Below the pieces are notes generated by a model that was not told where the DNA came from, made no database searches, and worked only from the letters and a program-made list of their open reading frames with translations. From assembly GCA_017590115.1 (NCBI GenBank), contig JAGGNK010012559.1:516370-580369 (forward strand): DNA of 64,000 nucleotides. Reading direction: 5' to 3'. Numbering within the stretch: the first letter of the stretch is position 1; every line of letters begins with the position of its first letter. Both the position numbers and the translations under genes were made by a program. Origin of the DNA: Montifringilla adamsi (taxonomy: Eukaryota; Chordata; Aves; Passeriformes; Passeridae). Below, one piece after another: positions 20,618 to 31,935 of the stretch.

Positions 20618-22747
20618 GGAAGGATCTGCACTTGCTGTGCCCTTCCCTTCCCTGGCAGTCCCGGCTGCTCTGCCAGGAGGAGCTCACTGCCCTGCACATT
20701 CCTGAGCTCCCAGAGCATGGAATGCTCTCCTCATTTGCTTTTGACCTGGACAGAGTTTCCAGAGCTGTTCTGGAATGTGAGTGAAAGCACCAGAAATGTT
20801 TGAAATCCTTCATCAGAGGGGTCCTGTGGGCAGAGAGCCCCGACAGAGCCCCCAGGGCAGCTCCTCACCCTGGTGGAGTTCATTAGAGCATGGCTCTGTA
20901 AGGCTTCAGGAGCTGGGTGCTGATGGGCTTTGTTTAGTTTTGGTAGCCTTGTGCCTGAAAACATTCAGTGAATTCCTGCAGCAGGCTGTGAAATGCTGTG
21001 CACCTTCATCCCCTCCTCTTCTTTCCTTTTGGTCTCTCACAAGGAACCTCCTTCCCCAATTTTCATGGCAATTTCGGTTTTATTCCGGTGTGGCCCTGAA
21101 CCCCTGGGGCTGTGAGCACCAGCTGGGGGCTGGATGGGGGACGCTGCAAAGGGAGGGGACAGGGGACTCTGCCAGCGCTGGGTGCTCGCTGGGAGGGGCT
21201 GCCAGGTGGGCTGCAATGGAATATTTTGGTATTTACAGGAAAGAGGAGGAACCCTCCAAACTGGAACAGCCTCCCTGGTGGGAGCAGTACCACGATCTTT
21301 AGAAGAATGATCGGCCTCCAGGTGCCAGTGAGCCCATACAAGCCCTGGATCCAGGGGTGAGGCTGAGGAGTGGGCGTGGAATGGGTGAGGGGGACCAAGA
21401 CCACCAAAGACCCCTGAGGTTTTCCAGCCTGATTCTAAGAAGCTCCAGAACACTGGGCATGGTCATTGACTTGCATAGAAAGTGCAAAACTTCTCTCCAG
21501 GGAGAGCAAAGCTAACCTTGAAAAGGTCAGGGACAAACTGGCCCCAATTTCCACACCAAGTGTGTCTCCTGCCACCCACCCCTGAGCTTTCACAGAGCTG
21601 CTGACGTTTTCTGCTCCTTTTGACCACCACATCTCTGAATCTTCAGTGCTCCCTTCCCCTTAAGGGAAGATCTCATTTGCCATCAATATTCTCCTTCAGG
21701 CAGCACAAAGGAAGCCACAATTCCTACTTTGGAACGTTTTGTTGATCACTTAGCGCTGACGCTGACACAAAGCACAGGGCCCAGGAGATTGGGGCTGGGA
21801 TGGAGCATCATCCATTCAGGGATGGGAAGCAGGATGTGTTTGTACAGGCACAGCTGTTTCTCCGTGCTCTATCCAAGTGTTTTGTGCTCCTGAAAGGCTC
21901 TTCCCCGGGACAGCTAACGAGACAGATTAATTTGTGTGGCTCCTTGCAGCAGGGCTGGGCTGTCACTGGCAGGAGAGGGCTTTGATTGTGTTATTCCCTA
22001 TTGTCAACACGGGCACTTTATAATAGATTTATGGCTAATAAAATCTTTTAGTAGGAGAGGGTCCTTGAGTTTCAATTCTGAACCTCTGGCCCTTGCTCAA
22101 ATCACCAGCAGATGCAACATTAATAAAACCACAAGCACGTGGGTGCTAAAGAGGCATCTGGCTGGGTCCTGGAGAAAGGCAGTGAAACACAGCACAGGGG
22201 CCTTTACAGGCTCTTTGGCCTGATGGAATCATTCTTTCCATGGCAAAATTACTCTTTCCAGACATGATGGAGCATGCCTCACATCCACAGAGCCATTCCC
22301 AGAAAATTCAGGGGTTTGGGGTTGGTGCTGCTCAATAGAACATTTTCATCTGAAAACCTGGGCTGAATTCACAAACAGGGAGTGATGAGGAGAGAGCTGA
22401 GCCACGGCTCAGGGAGCAAACAGGTGCAAAATAAAGGAGAGACAGAGCTTTGGGAAAGCTGCCTTTTAAAGGATCTGTTTGCAGCCTGAACTGCAGGATT
22501 GGCTGCCAGGATGCACCAGGGATCTGTGAAACTCCCCCTTAAACTCAGCCCAGACACCTCAAACCAGAGACTCTGGGTACAATTTAATCTCATTGTGGGC
22601 TCTCTGCTGCTCTGCTGTCAGAGCTCCTGCACTGCTGGGTTGGAGCTGCAGCCCCTCTCCTGCATCCCCCCCAAGCATCCCAGCAGTGCAGGGGAGGATG
22701 GAAAGCAGCAGGTCTGGGCAGGCAGAGCCTTGACTCTGGACAGGAGA
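20618..22747. other. single-copy stretch, no gene recognised
   Basis: Two kilobases without a clear repeat. A weak CR1-tail resemblance lies at about 21395-21442. The longest frame (173 codons at 20781-21302) has no domain. Confidence 0.55.
21905..22150. promoter_or_regulatory. AT-rich candidate regulatory segment
   Basis: Around 21985-22055 it contains a clustered run TTTATAATAGATTTATGGCT and AATAAAATCTTTTAG, with TTTATGG of the posterior Hox/CDX type, plus GATTAATTTGTG near 21925. Single-copy in the window. Function and conservation not shown. Confidence 0.28.
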
Positions 22748-23148
22748 CATGGAGCTGGGAAGGGTCTGGAGCCCCAGGAGAAGCTGAGGGAGCTGGGAAG
22801 GGGCTCAGCCTGGAGAAAAGGAGGCTCAGGGGGGACCTTGTGGCTCTGCACAACTCCTGACAGGAGGGGACAGCCGGGGGGGTCGGGCTGTGCTCCAGGG
22901 AACAGGGACAGGAGGAGAGGGAACGGCCTCAGGCTGGGCCAGGGCAGGCTCAGGGTGGATTTTAAGGAAAATTTCTCCATGGAAAGGATTGTCAGGCAGT
23001 TGCCCAGGGCAGTGGTGGAGTCCCCATCCCTGGAAGGATTTAACAGCCCTGTGGCACTTGGGGGCACAGGCAGTGCTGGCCTTGGCAGTGCTGGGTTAAG
23101 GTTGGACTCTGATCTCAGAGGGCTTTTCCAGCCTAACCAATTCCATGA
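22748..23148 (+). mobile_element. CR1 3' region, about 400 bp
   Basis: Same element type as 17229-17640, about 5.5 kb away and in the same orientation. The stretch from GGACCTTGTGGCTCTGCACA to GGACAGGAGGAGAGGGAA is identical by eye. Tail ends GGCTTTTCCAGCCTAACCAA, TTCCATG. Confidence 0.92.
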
Positions 23149-24702
23149 GCCCTGAAATCGTGGGTTGTGTGAGCCCTGCTCTCACCCTGGTCTGGGGCTC
23201 TCAGGGTTGGTGCTGCCAGCAGCACTGACAGGACAGAGCTGTCCCAGCACAGCCAGGGCACCAAACCCTCCCAAAACACAGCTCAGCCATGGTGCCTGGG
23301 CAGGGAAGGGAACAGGGCTGGGGAGTGATGGGGGCACGTGAGGCAGTTTGTGATGAGAAGCACCCATATGAACCCTGCAAGTGAGTTCTGCTGCTAATTA
23401 AATCTGTTCTCCTGATTATTTATAGCCCTCTATTTACTGGCTCATTGGCTTTAGGGGCCATGTTAGTTTTCCTTTTACATGTCTGTGTGAGCGGGCAGAT
23501 TATCACTTATTGCACAGAGAACAAGTGAGTCAGTGCCAGGATGATCTGTTACAGAGGGGCAGTGAGCAAAGGGCCCCTGTCCCTGCCTTTGGCACCTGGA
23601 GAGACAGAGAGAGATTCTGAACCCCTCCCATTTGGTGCAGAGGACCTGTCACCCCTGCCAGGGGCATTTTGGGGAGCTCAGGGCTGGATCTGTGCAGATT
23701 CTGCTGCTGGGTGAGGATTGGACAGGAGACAACTGAGGAGCTGCACCCAAAGGTGGCTGTGAAATGGAGATGAAGAGGAGAAAAGAGTGTTTGCTGCCCA
23801 TGGTGAGAGAACTGTGGGATGTTAATTGCAATTAGCAGCCTTGCAAGGCAGCTCTTCACAGGTGCAGCAGGGACGGGGAGCTCCCAGGAGTTGCTGGAAG
23901 GGCTGGAGGTTTGTGTGGTTTCAGAGCACACAGCCCAGAAATCACTCTGTGTTTGGGAACCCCATGGATCCCTGTGAGGTGTTCAGGGACATCAGGAGGA
24001 GCTGCCTGGATTCTCCTCCTGCTCCTGGCAGCTGCAGTCGAGCCCTGTCAGGCAGAGAAGAGCCCGAGCCAGGGGAGCTGCTCCGAACTGCCCTGCCCTG
24101 AGTGACAGCTGAAAATCAAAGCTGGGGCAGGCAGCAGAATTGACCCAGCCCCGAGGCAGCTCCTGGAGCAGCAGCTCCTGCTCTGCCCCTGCTGAGGTGC
24201 TCCTCACCTTGAGAGCCACCACAAACCACGGGCACCACCCAAACCCCTGGAGGGAGTGCTCAGCCTGCACACACATCAGCTCCCCGCAGGAGACACAGGG
24301 TTGGCTTTGTGCCTCCCCAGAGCGTGGGTTTGAAGGGTTCAGATCCATTTTCCAGGGTGAATACACCCTTCCATGGTGTATTTTTGGGACCCTTCAGCAT
24401 CAGTAACTCCACATCAACAGCTCCAGCTGTGATTCCGGAGCTGGGTCTGGGTCAGGCTGTGCCTGGGGCATTGTGGGGTCCCCAAGGAGCCCACAGGAGC
24501 CCAGCAGTGATGGGAGGCTGAGGCTCAGAGACCACATCCATCATTGCAGCACTGAGGCAGGAGCACCAGGAAAGCCAGGCAGGAACAGCTCCAGGCTGGG
24601 GCAGCACATGGATCATTCCAGGGGTGGCTGCTGCCACTCCGAGGGCAGAGAACAGGGACATGGTGGGTGTTGTACTCTGAAATCAGGAGGGGTTGTGGGA
24701 AG
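23149..24702. other. single-copy sequence, no gene recognised
   Basis: No repeats identified apart from a few short purine-rich words. Frames up to 133 codons lack domains. Confidence 0.5.
23385..23530. promoter_or_regulatory. AT-rich candidate regulatory segment
   Basis: Dense motif block GCTGCTAATTAAATCTGTTC, CTGATTATTTATAGCCCTC and CTCATTGGCTTTAGGGGCC (CCAAT box on the minus strand), then CAGATTATCACTTATTG. The texture is that of a conserved non-coding element; needs a cross-species alignment. Confidence 0.3.
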
Positions 24703-24915
24703 ATCACAGAATCATTAAGGCTGGAAAAGACTCCCAAGGTCACCACGTCTAAGCTTTGAGTGTCATCATGGAGTGGGTCTTGAGCTTGGTTTTGGGCACT
24801 TCCAGGGATGGGGACTCCCCCACTGCCAGGGCTTAAGCACTCCCAGTGAAGGAGTCTTTCCTGACACCCAGCCCGAGCTCCCCTGCCTGATGCTGGGTTG
24901 GCTCAGGCTGAACCC
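24703..24915 (-). mobile_element. older CR1 3'-end fragment
   Basis: ATCACAGAATCATTAAGGCT followed by GGAAAAGACTCCCAAGGTCA is a classic CR1 end in reverse. The body (CTTCCAGGGATGGGGACTCC) is clear but more diverged than the GGTTTGGGTTGG group. Confidence 0.88.
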
Positions 24916-25920
24916 ATGGCAAGGTTTGAGGCCACCCCCGTGCCTGTCCCCAGGATTTCGGCCAAACTTGATGCTCCACCTGTGAAGTGACACCAGGGCT
25001 CTGGCTGTACCTGCTGGCAGTGCCTGAGGGTACCAAACTGCCAAACCAAACCTGCCCCAGACCCTCTGAAGTCAGATACAGATAAAAACCCAGTGATTCT
25101 GTGTGCCTGCAAAGTGACATATTTATTCTATTCCAGAAAATTCTCCCCAGTGTTGATTCATCCACTGCTATGTCAGCTTGCACCTGACCTTTGAATTTAC
25201 TGTATTTGCTAGAAAAGAAAACAGGTTCCTTCCATCTCTTCCCCCAATTGTTTTGTGCTTAAAGGAAATAGACTTTTGTTTCAATAATCATAAACGCAGA
25301 AGGTTCCCCAGAGGGCTGTTTGAGACTCTGAGCTAGTTAAAAAGAACATTTGCATGAATTAAAGAGCAACAACGAGTCACTGCTGATCTAAGTTGCTTTC
25401 TGGTGCTTAACTCGTGTCTGGAGGTGGGGAGAGCGAGACAGACCTGGAGCAGGTGGGAGAGAGGAGAACTGGGCTGTTTGTTCTGCCCTCAGAGCAGCAG
25501 CTGGGGACAGTCCCTGTCCCTCACAGCCACGGGTCACTCTGTGCTGTGCCAGGACAGCGAGGCCCACGTGCCCTGTCTGCCACAGACAGCGCCAGCCCCA
25601 GCAGGGAATGGAGGGACTTCAGCGGGGCCGCTGCAGCACACGGGCTGCGGGACTTGGGCTGGAGCTGCAGGGCCAGGCTGAGACTTCTCTGGGGGCTTTT
25701 CCCTGGTCCTCCCCCTGCAGACCCTGCATGAAACCCCCAGACTGCTGAGGTGGGGCTGAAGTGCACGCAGGAATACAATCCCAAAGTGTGCAAATCCACA
25801 GCTCTGAAACATCCAGATCCCCTGCAGGGCACAGAGCACACCCTGCTCCTGCCTGGGTCTGACTGGGGTTTCTCTTGTTCACTGTAGTTATAGATGTTAT
25901 TATTTGTTAATTTATGATGT
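24916..25920. other. single-copy sequence, no gene recognised
   Basis: AT-rich to 25400 (see separate entry), then GC-rich. No repeat. Confidence 0.5.
25080..25400. promoter_or_regulatory. AT-rich candidate regulatory segment
   Basis: Contains GTTTCAATAATCATAAACGC near 25278, and ACATTTGCATGAATTAAAG near 25347, which joins an octamer to a homeodomain-like ATTA. Also CTTGCACCTGACCTTTGAAT. No repeat similarity in the window. Confidence 0.28.
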
Positions 25921-26100
25921 CTGGAGCTGGGCCAGGGCAGCTCAGGCTGGAGATCAGGGCAAGGTTCTTCCCCCAGAGGGTGCTGGCACTGCCCAGGCTC
26001 CCCAGGGAATGGGCACGGCCCCGAGGCTGACAGAGCTCCAGGGATGCCCAGGGTGGGTGTGGGCAGGGCTGGGGTGGGACTGGATGATCCCTGTGGGAAG
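25921..26100 (+). mobile_element. CR1 3' fragment, uninterrupted
   Basis: Reads AGATCAGGGCAAGGTTCTTC, CCCCAGAGGGTGCTGGCACT, then GGATGCCCAGGGTGGGTGTG and GGACTGGATGATCCCTGTGG. It shows the pre-insertion order needed to interpret the split copy at 2521-3625. Confidence 0.9.
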
Positions 26101-28325
26101 ATGAGGACAAGCCCCTCCAGAGACTGACTGAAGCCCCCAGTGGTCTGTTTATAAAGCTGACACACAAATGAGTGTGAAATCACATCCCCTGAAGCTCCTG
26201 TAGGGACTGCAGAGCCAGGCCATTGTTAAAATCTTCATGTTTGGGGAAGTCAACATACCTGAAACAGCCCAAAGAGCCCCTTGGACAGGGACTCAAAAGT
26301 AAAGCCTATTTTTATATGAGCAAAGCTCTTGCTGAATGCAGCCGCAGCACTGTGAGACACAAATGTAACAGGGAGATTTTCCAGGAATAATGCAGAGTTC
26401 AGGAGCTCCAGGAGATCAGATCCCACACACCCAGGTGCTGCGTGGCTCAGTGTGCCTGGATTTAATGCCTTGTGTCAGAATGAAACTTGGCTAGAAGTTG
26501 TGTTTGAGCCTGTGAGGCTGGGCTGGGTTTGATCAATTATTCAAAGCCCAAAGTCTGTTAATCTGCACAAAACCAAAGTCAGGTCAAGGGCAGGGCTGAA
26601 GCAGAGCAGGGGGAGCCCAGCAGCAGGGCAGGGGCAGTGCTGGGGCAAGGTCAAATCTGGAACTGGCTGTGAGGCCACACAGAAGTGTCTGGTACCAGCC
26701 AGTCCTCACTCATGGGGTGGGGCAGGATGGAGAAAATGTGGGCAATCCTCAGAGGCTGAAGGGCCAGGCTCGGTATACTCCCACCAGGGTTTTGCAGAAG
26801 GGGAATAATGTCTTTACTTGAGATGGGGGAGTTTGTAATTCCCTGATAGGGGGTGGGGTCCTCCTCAGCAGGGGTTGATCAGCCACACTCCAATAAACAG
26901 AATAAACAGCTCCAGGGGCACGAACAACAACTGCTGTCAACATCCCAGGATGAGCTGGCTGTGACCCACTGACCTGCCCCACATCCCAGCCCGGAATCCC
27001 GTGTTTTTCCAGGATGGAGGAGGTGCTGTTCTCAGGATCCCAGCCCAGCAGAGGGGAGCAGCCACCAGAGCCCTTCCCTGGCAGCTCTGTCCTCCTGCCC
27101 TGCTGGCAGCACTCCCTGGGCAGAGCTGGAGGCAGAATTTCATTCCAAGCCCGCAGTGCAAATGCTGCAGCAGGAGCTGAGCTTTGCTGCTGCTGCCCTT
27201 CACAAGTAAATATTTATCTTCCCAGGCAAGGCACCTTGCCTTTATCTGGGAGAACAGCAGCTTTTCCCAGGGGCAGGGCAGAGCAGGCCGAGGTTTCCCA
27301 GGCTGGAGCAGGGATTTGGAGAGCTTTAAGCTCCAAGGAGCAGCTCCAGCAGCTCCCTGCTGGCATTCTCAGCATGGATCAGAGCCCAGAACCTGCCTTC
27401 AGCAACGCTCCAGCTTGTCAGCCCTTTTACCTCCTCAGCCAGGAACGAGAGAGGCAAAAGCTCCCCAGGTGGGAGCTGTGGGGCTGGTGGAGCAGTGCTG
27501 GGTCACAGGGACATCGCTGTGGTCACTGCTGCCCCTGACAAGAGCTGAGCAGGGCTTTTGCTCTGCTGAAATGTCACCAGGGTGGAGCAGCATCGGCCGT
27601 GGTTCTGAAGCTGTGTCCAATCCTGCATCCCCTCCTTGCCTGCATCGCTGGCACCATCTGCCACCCACCCGAGCCACAGCAGTGTCCCTGCAGTGGCATT
27701 TCCTGCTTTTCACCAAAGCCAGGTCTCCTCTCAGGTGTTTTACACCAGAGCCAGGTCTTGTCTCAGGCTGCCCTCCCTCAGCCAGGCAGGAGGCAGAGCC
27801 CTCCAAGGTTCAGTGGTTTCTCTGGATTTTAAACCCTTCCCTCGGCCCGCTCTCCAGAGCTGCTGCTGGTGGCTGGGATGAGGCAGCTCCACCCCGGTCC
27901 CGCCGCGGGGAGCAGGAGCGGGGCTTTGTTCCTGCCCCTGGGATTCGCTCACAGCCGCGGGGAGCTTGGCACAAAGGAAAAGGACTTGCAGAGTTTGCTG
28001 GGGGAGAACAGCCACGCTGCTCAAGTGAGACAGCTCTGGCTCAGCCAAAACCCACGCGGACGGGGCTGGGATGCTCTGCCCCGCTGTCCCTGCAGGGTTT
28101 CCTGGCAGGCACACGCAGCACAAGGAAGGCAGAGGGTGCCAGAGCAGGAGAATCCATCTCTGTGATTCCCATTCCGAGCCTGGAGATCGAGCAGATCCCT
28201 GGGTTTGTGTGTGGAAAGAGCCCAGGGTGGAGCTGCAGCACCTGAACCGTGGGAGGCTGCTGGCTGCAGCTGGGCAGGGGACAAGGGACACTGCTGTGGG
28301 GGCATGGAGGTGACAGCACAGACCC
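26101..28325. other. single-copy stretch, no gene recognised
   Basis: Includes AATAAACAGAATAAACAGCT near 26892-26911, of unknown origin, and a small direct repeat of CAGGTCT-CTCAGG near 27720-27770. The 353-codon frame at 27184-28245 is unbroken because the stretch is GC-rich. It shows no domain, hydrophobic segment or similarity that I can name, and overlaps long minus-strand frames, so I do not call it a gene, though it is the best chance frame in the window. Confidence 0.5.
27840..28080. promoter_or_regulatory. CpG cluster
   Basis: About 14 CpGs by eye in 240 bp, with the core CCGGTCCCGCCGCGGGGAGC at 27895-27914 and a second GCCGCGGGGAGC at 27954. Weaker than the 12546-12850 segment. Confidence 0.3.
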
Positions 28326-28374
28326 ATGGAGGGGCTGGCTTGGAAGGGACCTCAAAGCTTGTCCAGTCCCTGGA
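28326..28374 (-). mobile_element. short CR1 tail
   Basis: GGAGGGGCTGGCTTGGAAGG, GACCTCAAAGCTTGTCCAGT resembles a reversed CR1 end, 49 bp, immediately upstream of a second CR1 fragment of another subfamily. Confidence 0.6.
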
Positions 28375-28390
28375 AAGGTGATTTCTGTTT

Positions 28391-28592
28391 TCATGGAATC
28401 ATAGAGGTTGGAAAAGAGCTCCCAGACCATCGGGTCCAAATTGTGCCCAATGACCACCTTGTCCCCCGCCCAGAGCTCTGAGTGCCACATCCTGAATCCT
28501 TCCTTGGATACCTCCAGGGATGGGGACTCCAAACCTCTCTTGGCAGCCCTAAGGCCTGACCACCTTTTCCAGAAAGAAATTCTTCCTGAGAA
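28391..28592 (-). mobile_element. older CR1 3'-end fragment
   Basis: TCATGGAATCATAGAGGTTG, GAAAAGAGCTCCCAGACCAT, then GAGTGCCACATCCTGAATCC and CCAGAAAGAAATTCTTCCTG. Confidence 0.9.
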
Positions 28593-29885
28593 TCAGAACA
28601 GAATTCCTTCGTTTAGTGCAGTCTCAGATCCCATCAAGTTCTGCAGGTGTGACCCGGGTGTGGGGACAGCCAGGGCAGGGGATGAGGTCCAGGCACAGAA
28701 AAAGTGTGGGCTCTGAGCAGCAGGATCCACACCTGGATCCTGAGCTGGAGCCTTTGGCAGATGAGCAGCAGGCTGGGATGGGGAGGCACAAGCCACATGT
28801 GGGAAGGGGTCACTGTAGCACAAAGGAAGGGTTTCTCTTTGAGGGAAACATGGAAATATCTGGGATTACAAACTGCCTACCTGGAAAAAAATAACAATGC
28901 TGAGAGTTCTATTCCCAAACTCTTGTTTGATCTTGTAAGAGACATGGGAAGCAGGAAGAGGCAGCATTGTGGGTCTCTGATCAATACACCCAAAGCCCAC
29001 TCTCACTTTGATCTCACAGCAGGCCTGGGCCTGGTTTTGAAATGTAAATCGGGCTTTGGAACACTTAATCTTCCCCTAAAGCCTGACTGAGGGGGAAGAC
29101 TCAGCCCTTGAAAGACTGGAGGGCAGCTGAGCTGATCCCAGACCTGATGGCAGCCGGGTCTGCACCGGGGTTCAGCCTTTCCCTTCTCCCATCGCCCGGC
29201 CAGGCAGGGACACCTCACCCGTCCCAGGCTGCTGCCAGCCCCAGCCAGCCCTGCAGCCAGGAAATTGTCCCTAAAGCTCCCCTGGCACAAGGTGAGGCTG
29301 TTTCCTCTTGCCCTCTCGTTTGTTACGTAAGAGAAAAAGCCAAGCCCCAGTGGCTGCATCCTCCTGTCAGGGCCTGTGGAGGGACCAGCATTTCCTCCAG
29401 CACTGAGAAGGAGAATTCATTAGGAAACGGGAGGCACTTCTGCAAGAAGAGGCTACACTAAATGAGCCTCTTTAATGAGATAGGCAAGTTATAATCAGCA
29501 TTTCCAATCTTCTCTGGGGTTTGCTGGTGAAGATGGACAACAGCAGCCCTGGGACTGCAGCAAGGACATTCCCTGACATGGATTTCTCCAGCAGCTGGCA
29601 CAAAGACCTTCCCAATCACACAGCCACCAGTTAACACTGAAGAGACCAACACACAGCAAAGCTCTTGAGGGCTTTCTGAGGATCCAAGGAGGGACCTGCT
29701 CAACCCCAGAACTGCAGGGATGCATGGGATGGATCAGCAGTGCTGAGCAGAGAGAGTTTTCGAGGTGGAAGCCAGAAGTTCGGAGCATGTTGGTGTCCCC
29801 TTGGTGTCCCCTTGTTGGCAGGATGGGCTCTGAAGAGCTGCCCAGGGGTCAGAAGTGCCAGAAAATCTCCCTAAACTTGGGGTAA
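28593..29885. other. single-copy sequence, no gene recognised
   Basis: No repeat detected. AT-rich at 28850-28940 and near 29450-29500. Confidence 0.5.
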
Positions 29886-30003
29886 AGGCTGTTCCTGAGC
29901 TGGGATTCAGGGATCCTGAAGGGATTGAGGCATCCTGAGCTGGGATTGAGGATCCTGAGCTGGGGCTGTTCCTGAGCTGGGATTGAGGGATCCTGCAGCG
30001 GGG
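29886..30003. repeat. imperfect tandem array GAGCTGGGATTGAGGATCCT
   Basis: Four to five irregular copies of roughly 20-26 bp, interrupted by GCTGTTC. Confidence 0.75.
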
Positions 30004-30485
30004 CTGGGATGGGGCTCAGGACCAGGGGGGCTCCTATGGGAGAAATCCCAAATTCTCACCTGCTCCTGGCAGGGAAAGGCAGAAGGAATGATAAAAAGTG
30101 AAAACCCTCACCAAAGATTGTGGCAGTTTCTGGTGACATTTGCAGCCACTGTTTCCGCTGGATCTGCAGACTCTGGCCTTCAATGAGCATTCAATAAAGG
30201 GATGTTGGATTCAATTCTCCAGACTGGGAAGGTTGGTTTGCTTTCCCTGCTGGAAGCTGAGGCTGGGCCAGGTCCTGGTGGAATCCCCACTCTTCACCTG
30301 AGGCACCAGAGCCCTTTCTCTCATGTGACCATGGGGCAAGGCTAGCCTGCCCTGACCCTGCTTTCAGAGCTCTCCCAGCAACATCAGAATTCCAGGCTGT
30401 CCTTTTTTGTCAGGGCAGGGAGGGAGGGAAGCTTGGACAGCTATCCCTGTGTCAGCCCACCTGGCAGACAAATAAAGCAGTTGTG
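30004..30485. other. single-copy sequence, no gene recognised
   Basis: Nothing recognisable. AATAAAG words at about 30193 and 30471 are isolated. Confidence 0.5.
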
Positions 30486-30486
30486 T

Positions 30487-30517
<31 letters not shown>

Positions 30518-30589
30518 CATCATCATCATTATCACCATCATCATCACCATCATCATCATCATCACCACTATCACCATCACCATCATCAT
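30486..30589. repeat. CAT trinucleotide microsatellite
   Basis: About 34 units of CAT with interspersed CAC and TAT. On the plus strand it reads serine-rich or histidine-rich by frame, explaining frames there. Confidence 0.95.
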
Positions 30590-30592
30590 GGA

Positions 30593-30848
30593 GCTGCATT
30601 TTTTATAAGGCCTTTTAAGGATAAACTGTCCAATTAAGAAATGACACCTAAATTATTTTTACTTTTAACCCAAGAACCAACCACCCGTGCCTGCAATGAG
30701 AACTTCTTATCAATTACACAAAACCACCCAAACCCATGGAGAAGAAGGAGAAGAAGAAGGACCAGCCTCTGCCCCAAAACCTCCATCTTGCTTTATATAT
30801 ATTACTATATTCTAAAACTCCAAACTCTGAGTTTCCCACCCTGTGACA
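30593..30848 (-). mobile_element. diverged LTR (U3 part)
   Basis: On the minus strand it starts TGTCACAGGGTGGG and contains CAAGATGGAGGTTTTGGGGC and a CTTCTTCTTCTCCTTC block. These occur in the same order in the LTR at 62811-63186. A TATA-like CCTTATAAAAAATGC comes last (plus about 30597-30611). Where R/U5 should follow, the sequence has become the CAT microsatellite, so the 3' limit is unknown. Confidence 0.5.
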
Positions 30849-31006
30849 TCACACACTTCTACTCAAACTCCACGCCCACAATCCCAGCTCTACCATTCCA
30901 TTTTGGAAGCTTCTCCGCGGCCTCAGGTCAGTGCAGTGTTCTCCTGGGGGTCAGTGCCTGGCAGCACAGAAAGTCTCAAATTCTCAGTGACCAGGATTCT
31001 AACAAA

Positions 31007-31041
31007 CACCACCACCATCACCATCATCATCATCATCATCC
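31007..31041. repeat. second CAC/CAT microsatellite
   Basis: 35 bp of CAC and CAT triplets, 420 bp to the right of the first array and on the same strand. Confidence 0.9.
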
Positions 31042-31465
31042 AGCTCTTACATGGGCATGATTTTGGCCAGAGTGACCCTGCCCAGCACCGTCCTGGCTGG
31101 CCTGGGGAAGGGGAAGGCAATGAAAACTCTGTGGGTCAGAGGCTTGGGCCATCCCTGGGAACAGCTGATAACAGCACCCAGTGCAGGGGAATTGCCCAGG
31201 GAGGGGCAATAAAGTCTCCTCCATTTAATCCCGTCAAGGTTTTGGGAAGAAAATCCCCATCACAACTCAGTGCAGAGCCTCGGTTTGTATCCTTGGGGCA
31301 GAACCCACCTGTGAGTAGTGGGGCGGTCACTGAACACCAACAAAACCACCAGGGAGCCTCTGCAGCCTCCTCTGCTACCTCCAGGGACCTCTGGCTCCAG
31401 CAGGAACAGAGGTGTCCCAGCACCCCGGGTGTTGGGACAGCACAGCTGGAGATACAGCTGAGGAG
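31042..31465. other. single-copy sequence, no gene recognised
   Basis: Includes GGGGCAATAAAGTCTCCTCC at 31203-31222. No family assigned. Confidence 0.45.
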
Positions 31466-31642
31466 CAGAAGGTCAGAGGAACACAAAGAGGTGGGTCTGG
31501 AGGCACCAGAAGGTCAGTGGGACAGAAAGAGATGGGTCTGGAGGCACCAGAAGGTCAGAGGGACACAAAGAGATGGGCCTGGAGGCACCAGAAGGTCAGT
31601 GGGACACAAAGAGGTGGGTCTGGAGGCACCAGAAGGTCAGTG
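31466..31642. repeat. minisatellite with 41-bp unit, four copies
   Basis: CAGAAGGTCAG recurs at 31466, 31507, 31548, 31589 and 31630 (41 bp apart) with substitutions such as AGAGG/GTGGG. The sequence is unrelated to the other 41-bp array at 50163-50770. Confidence 0.93.
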
Positions 31643-31814
31643 GCTCCAAGCTGAGCTGAAGGTCCCCCCTGGATGCTGTGCAGGGCTGGGCTGAGCCTCA
31701 CCTGAGTGCCAGGTGTCCCCTCTGAGCTGGCAGTGAGTGACACACGGGGCTGGTGTATAATGTGCCCAGCATTGCAGGAGGTGCTACAGCTCATTTCTGC
31801 TCAGGCACCTCGCG

Positions 31815-31935
31815 GGGATGATGAATGTGCTTTAATAGCTGCAATATTTAGTGGTTAATGTAAAACCACTTGCTGCAAACGCTTGGCACTTGCGAGGTTA
31901 CGGAGCTCGATTTACGGCCGCTGACAGACCCACCC
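31815..31935. promoter_or_regulatory. candidate element with inverted AGTGGTT/AACCACT
   Basis: AGTGGTT (31850-31856) and AACCACT (31864-31870) face each other across AATGTAA. The next 60 bp carry several CpGs (ACGCTTGGCACTTGCGAGGT, GGAGCTCGATTTACGGCCGC). Single-copy; function unknown. Confidence 0.3.

Noticed and set aside
21395..21442. CR1-like tail (GAGGTTTTCCAGCCTGATTC)
   Set aside because: Only about 25 bp fit and the upstream body is unrecognisable, so it is not listed.
26755..26945. Possible further LTR (AATAAACAGAATAAACAGCT and nearby words)
   Set aside because: No TG...CA ends, no target duplication and no second copy in the window.
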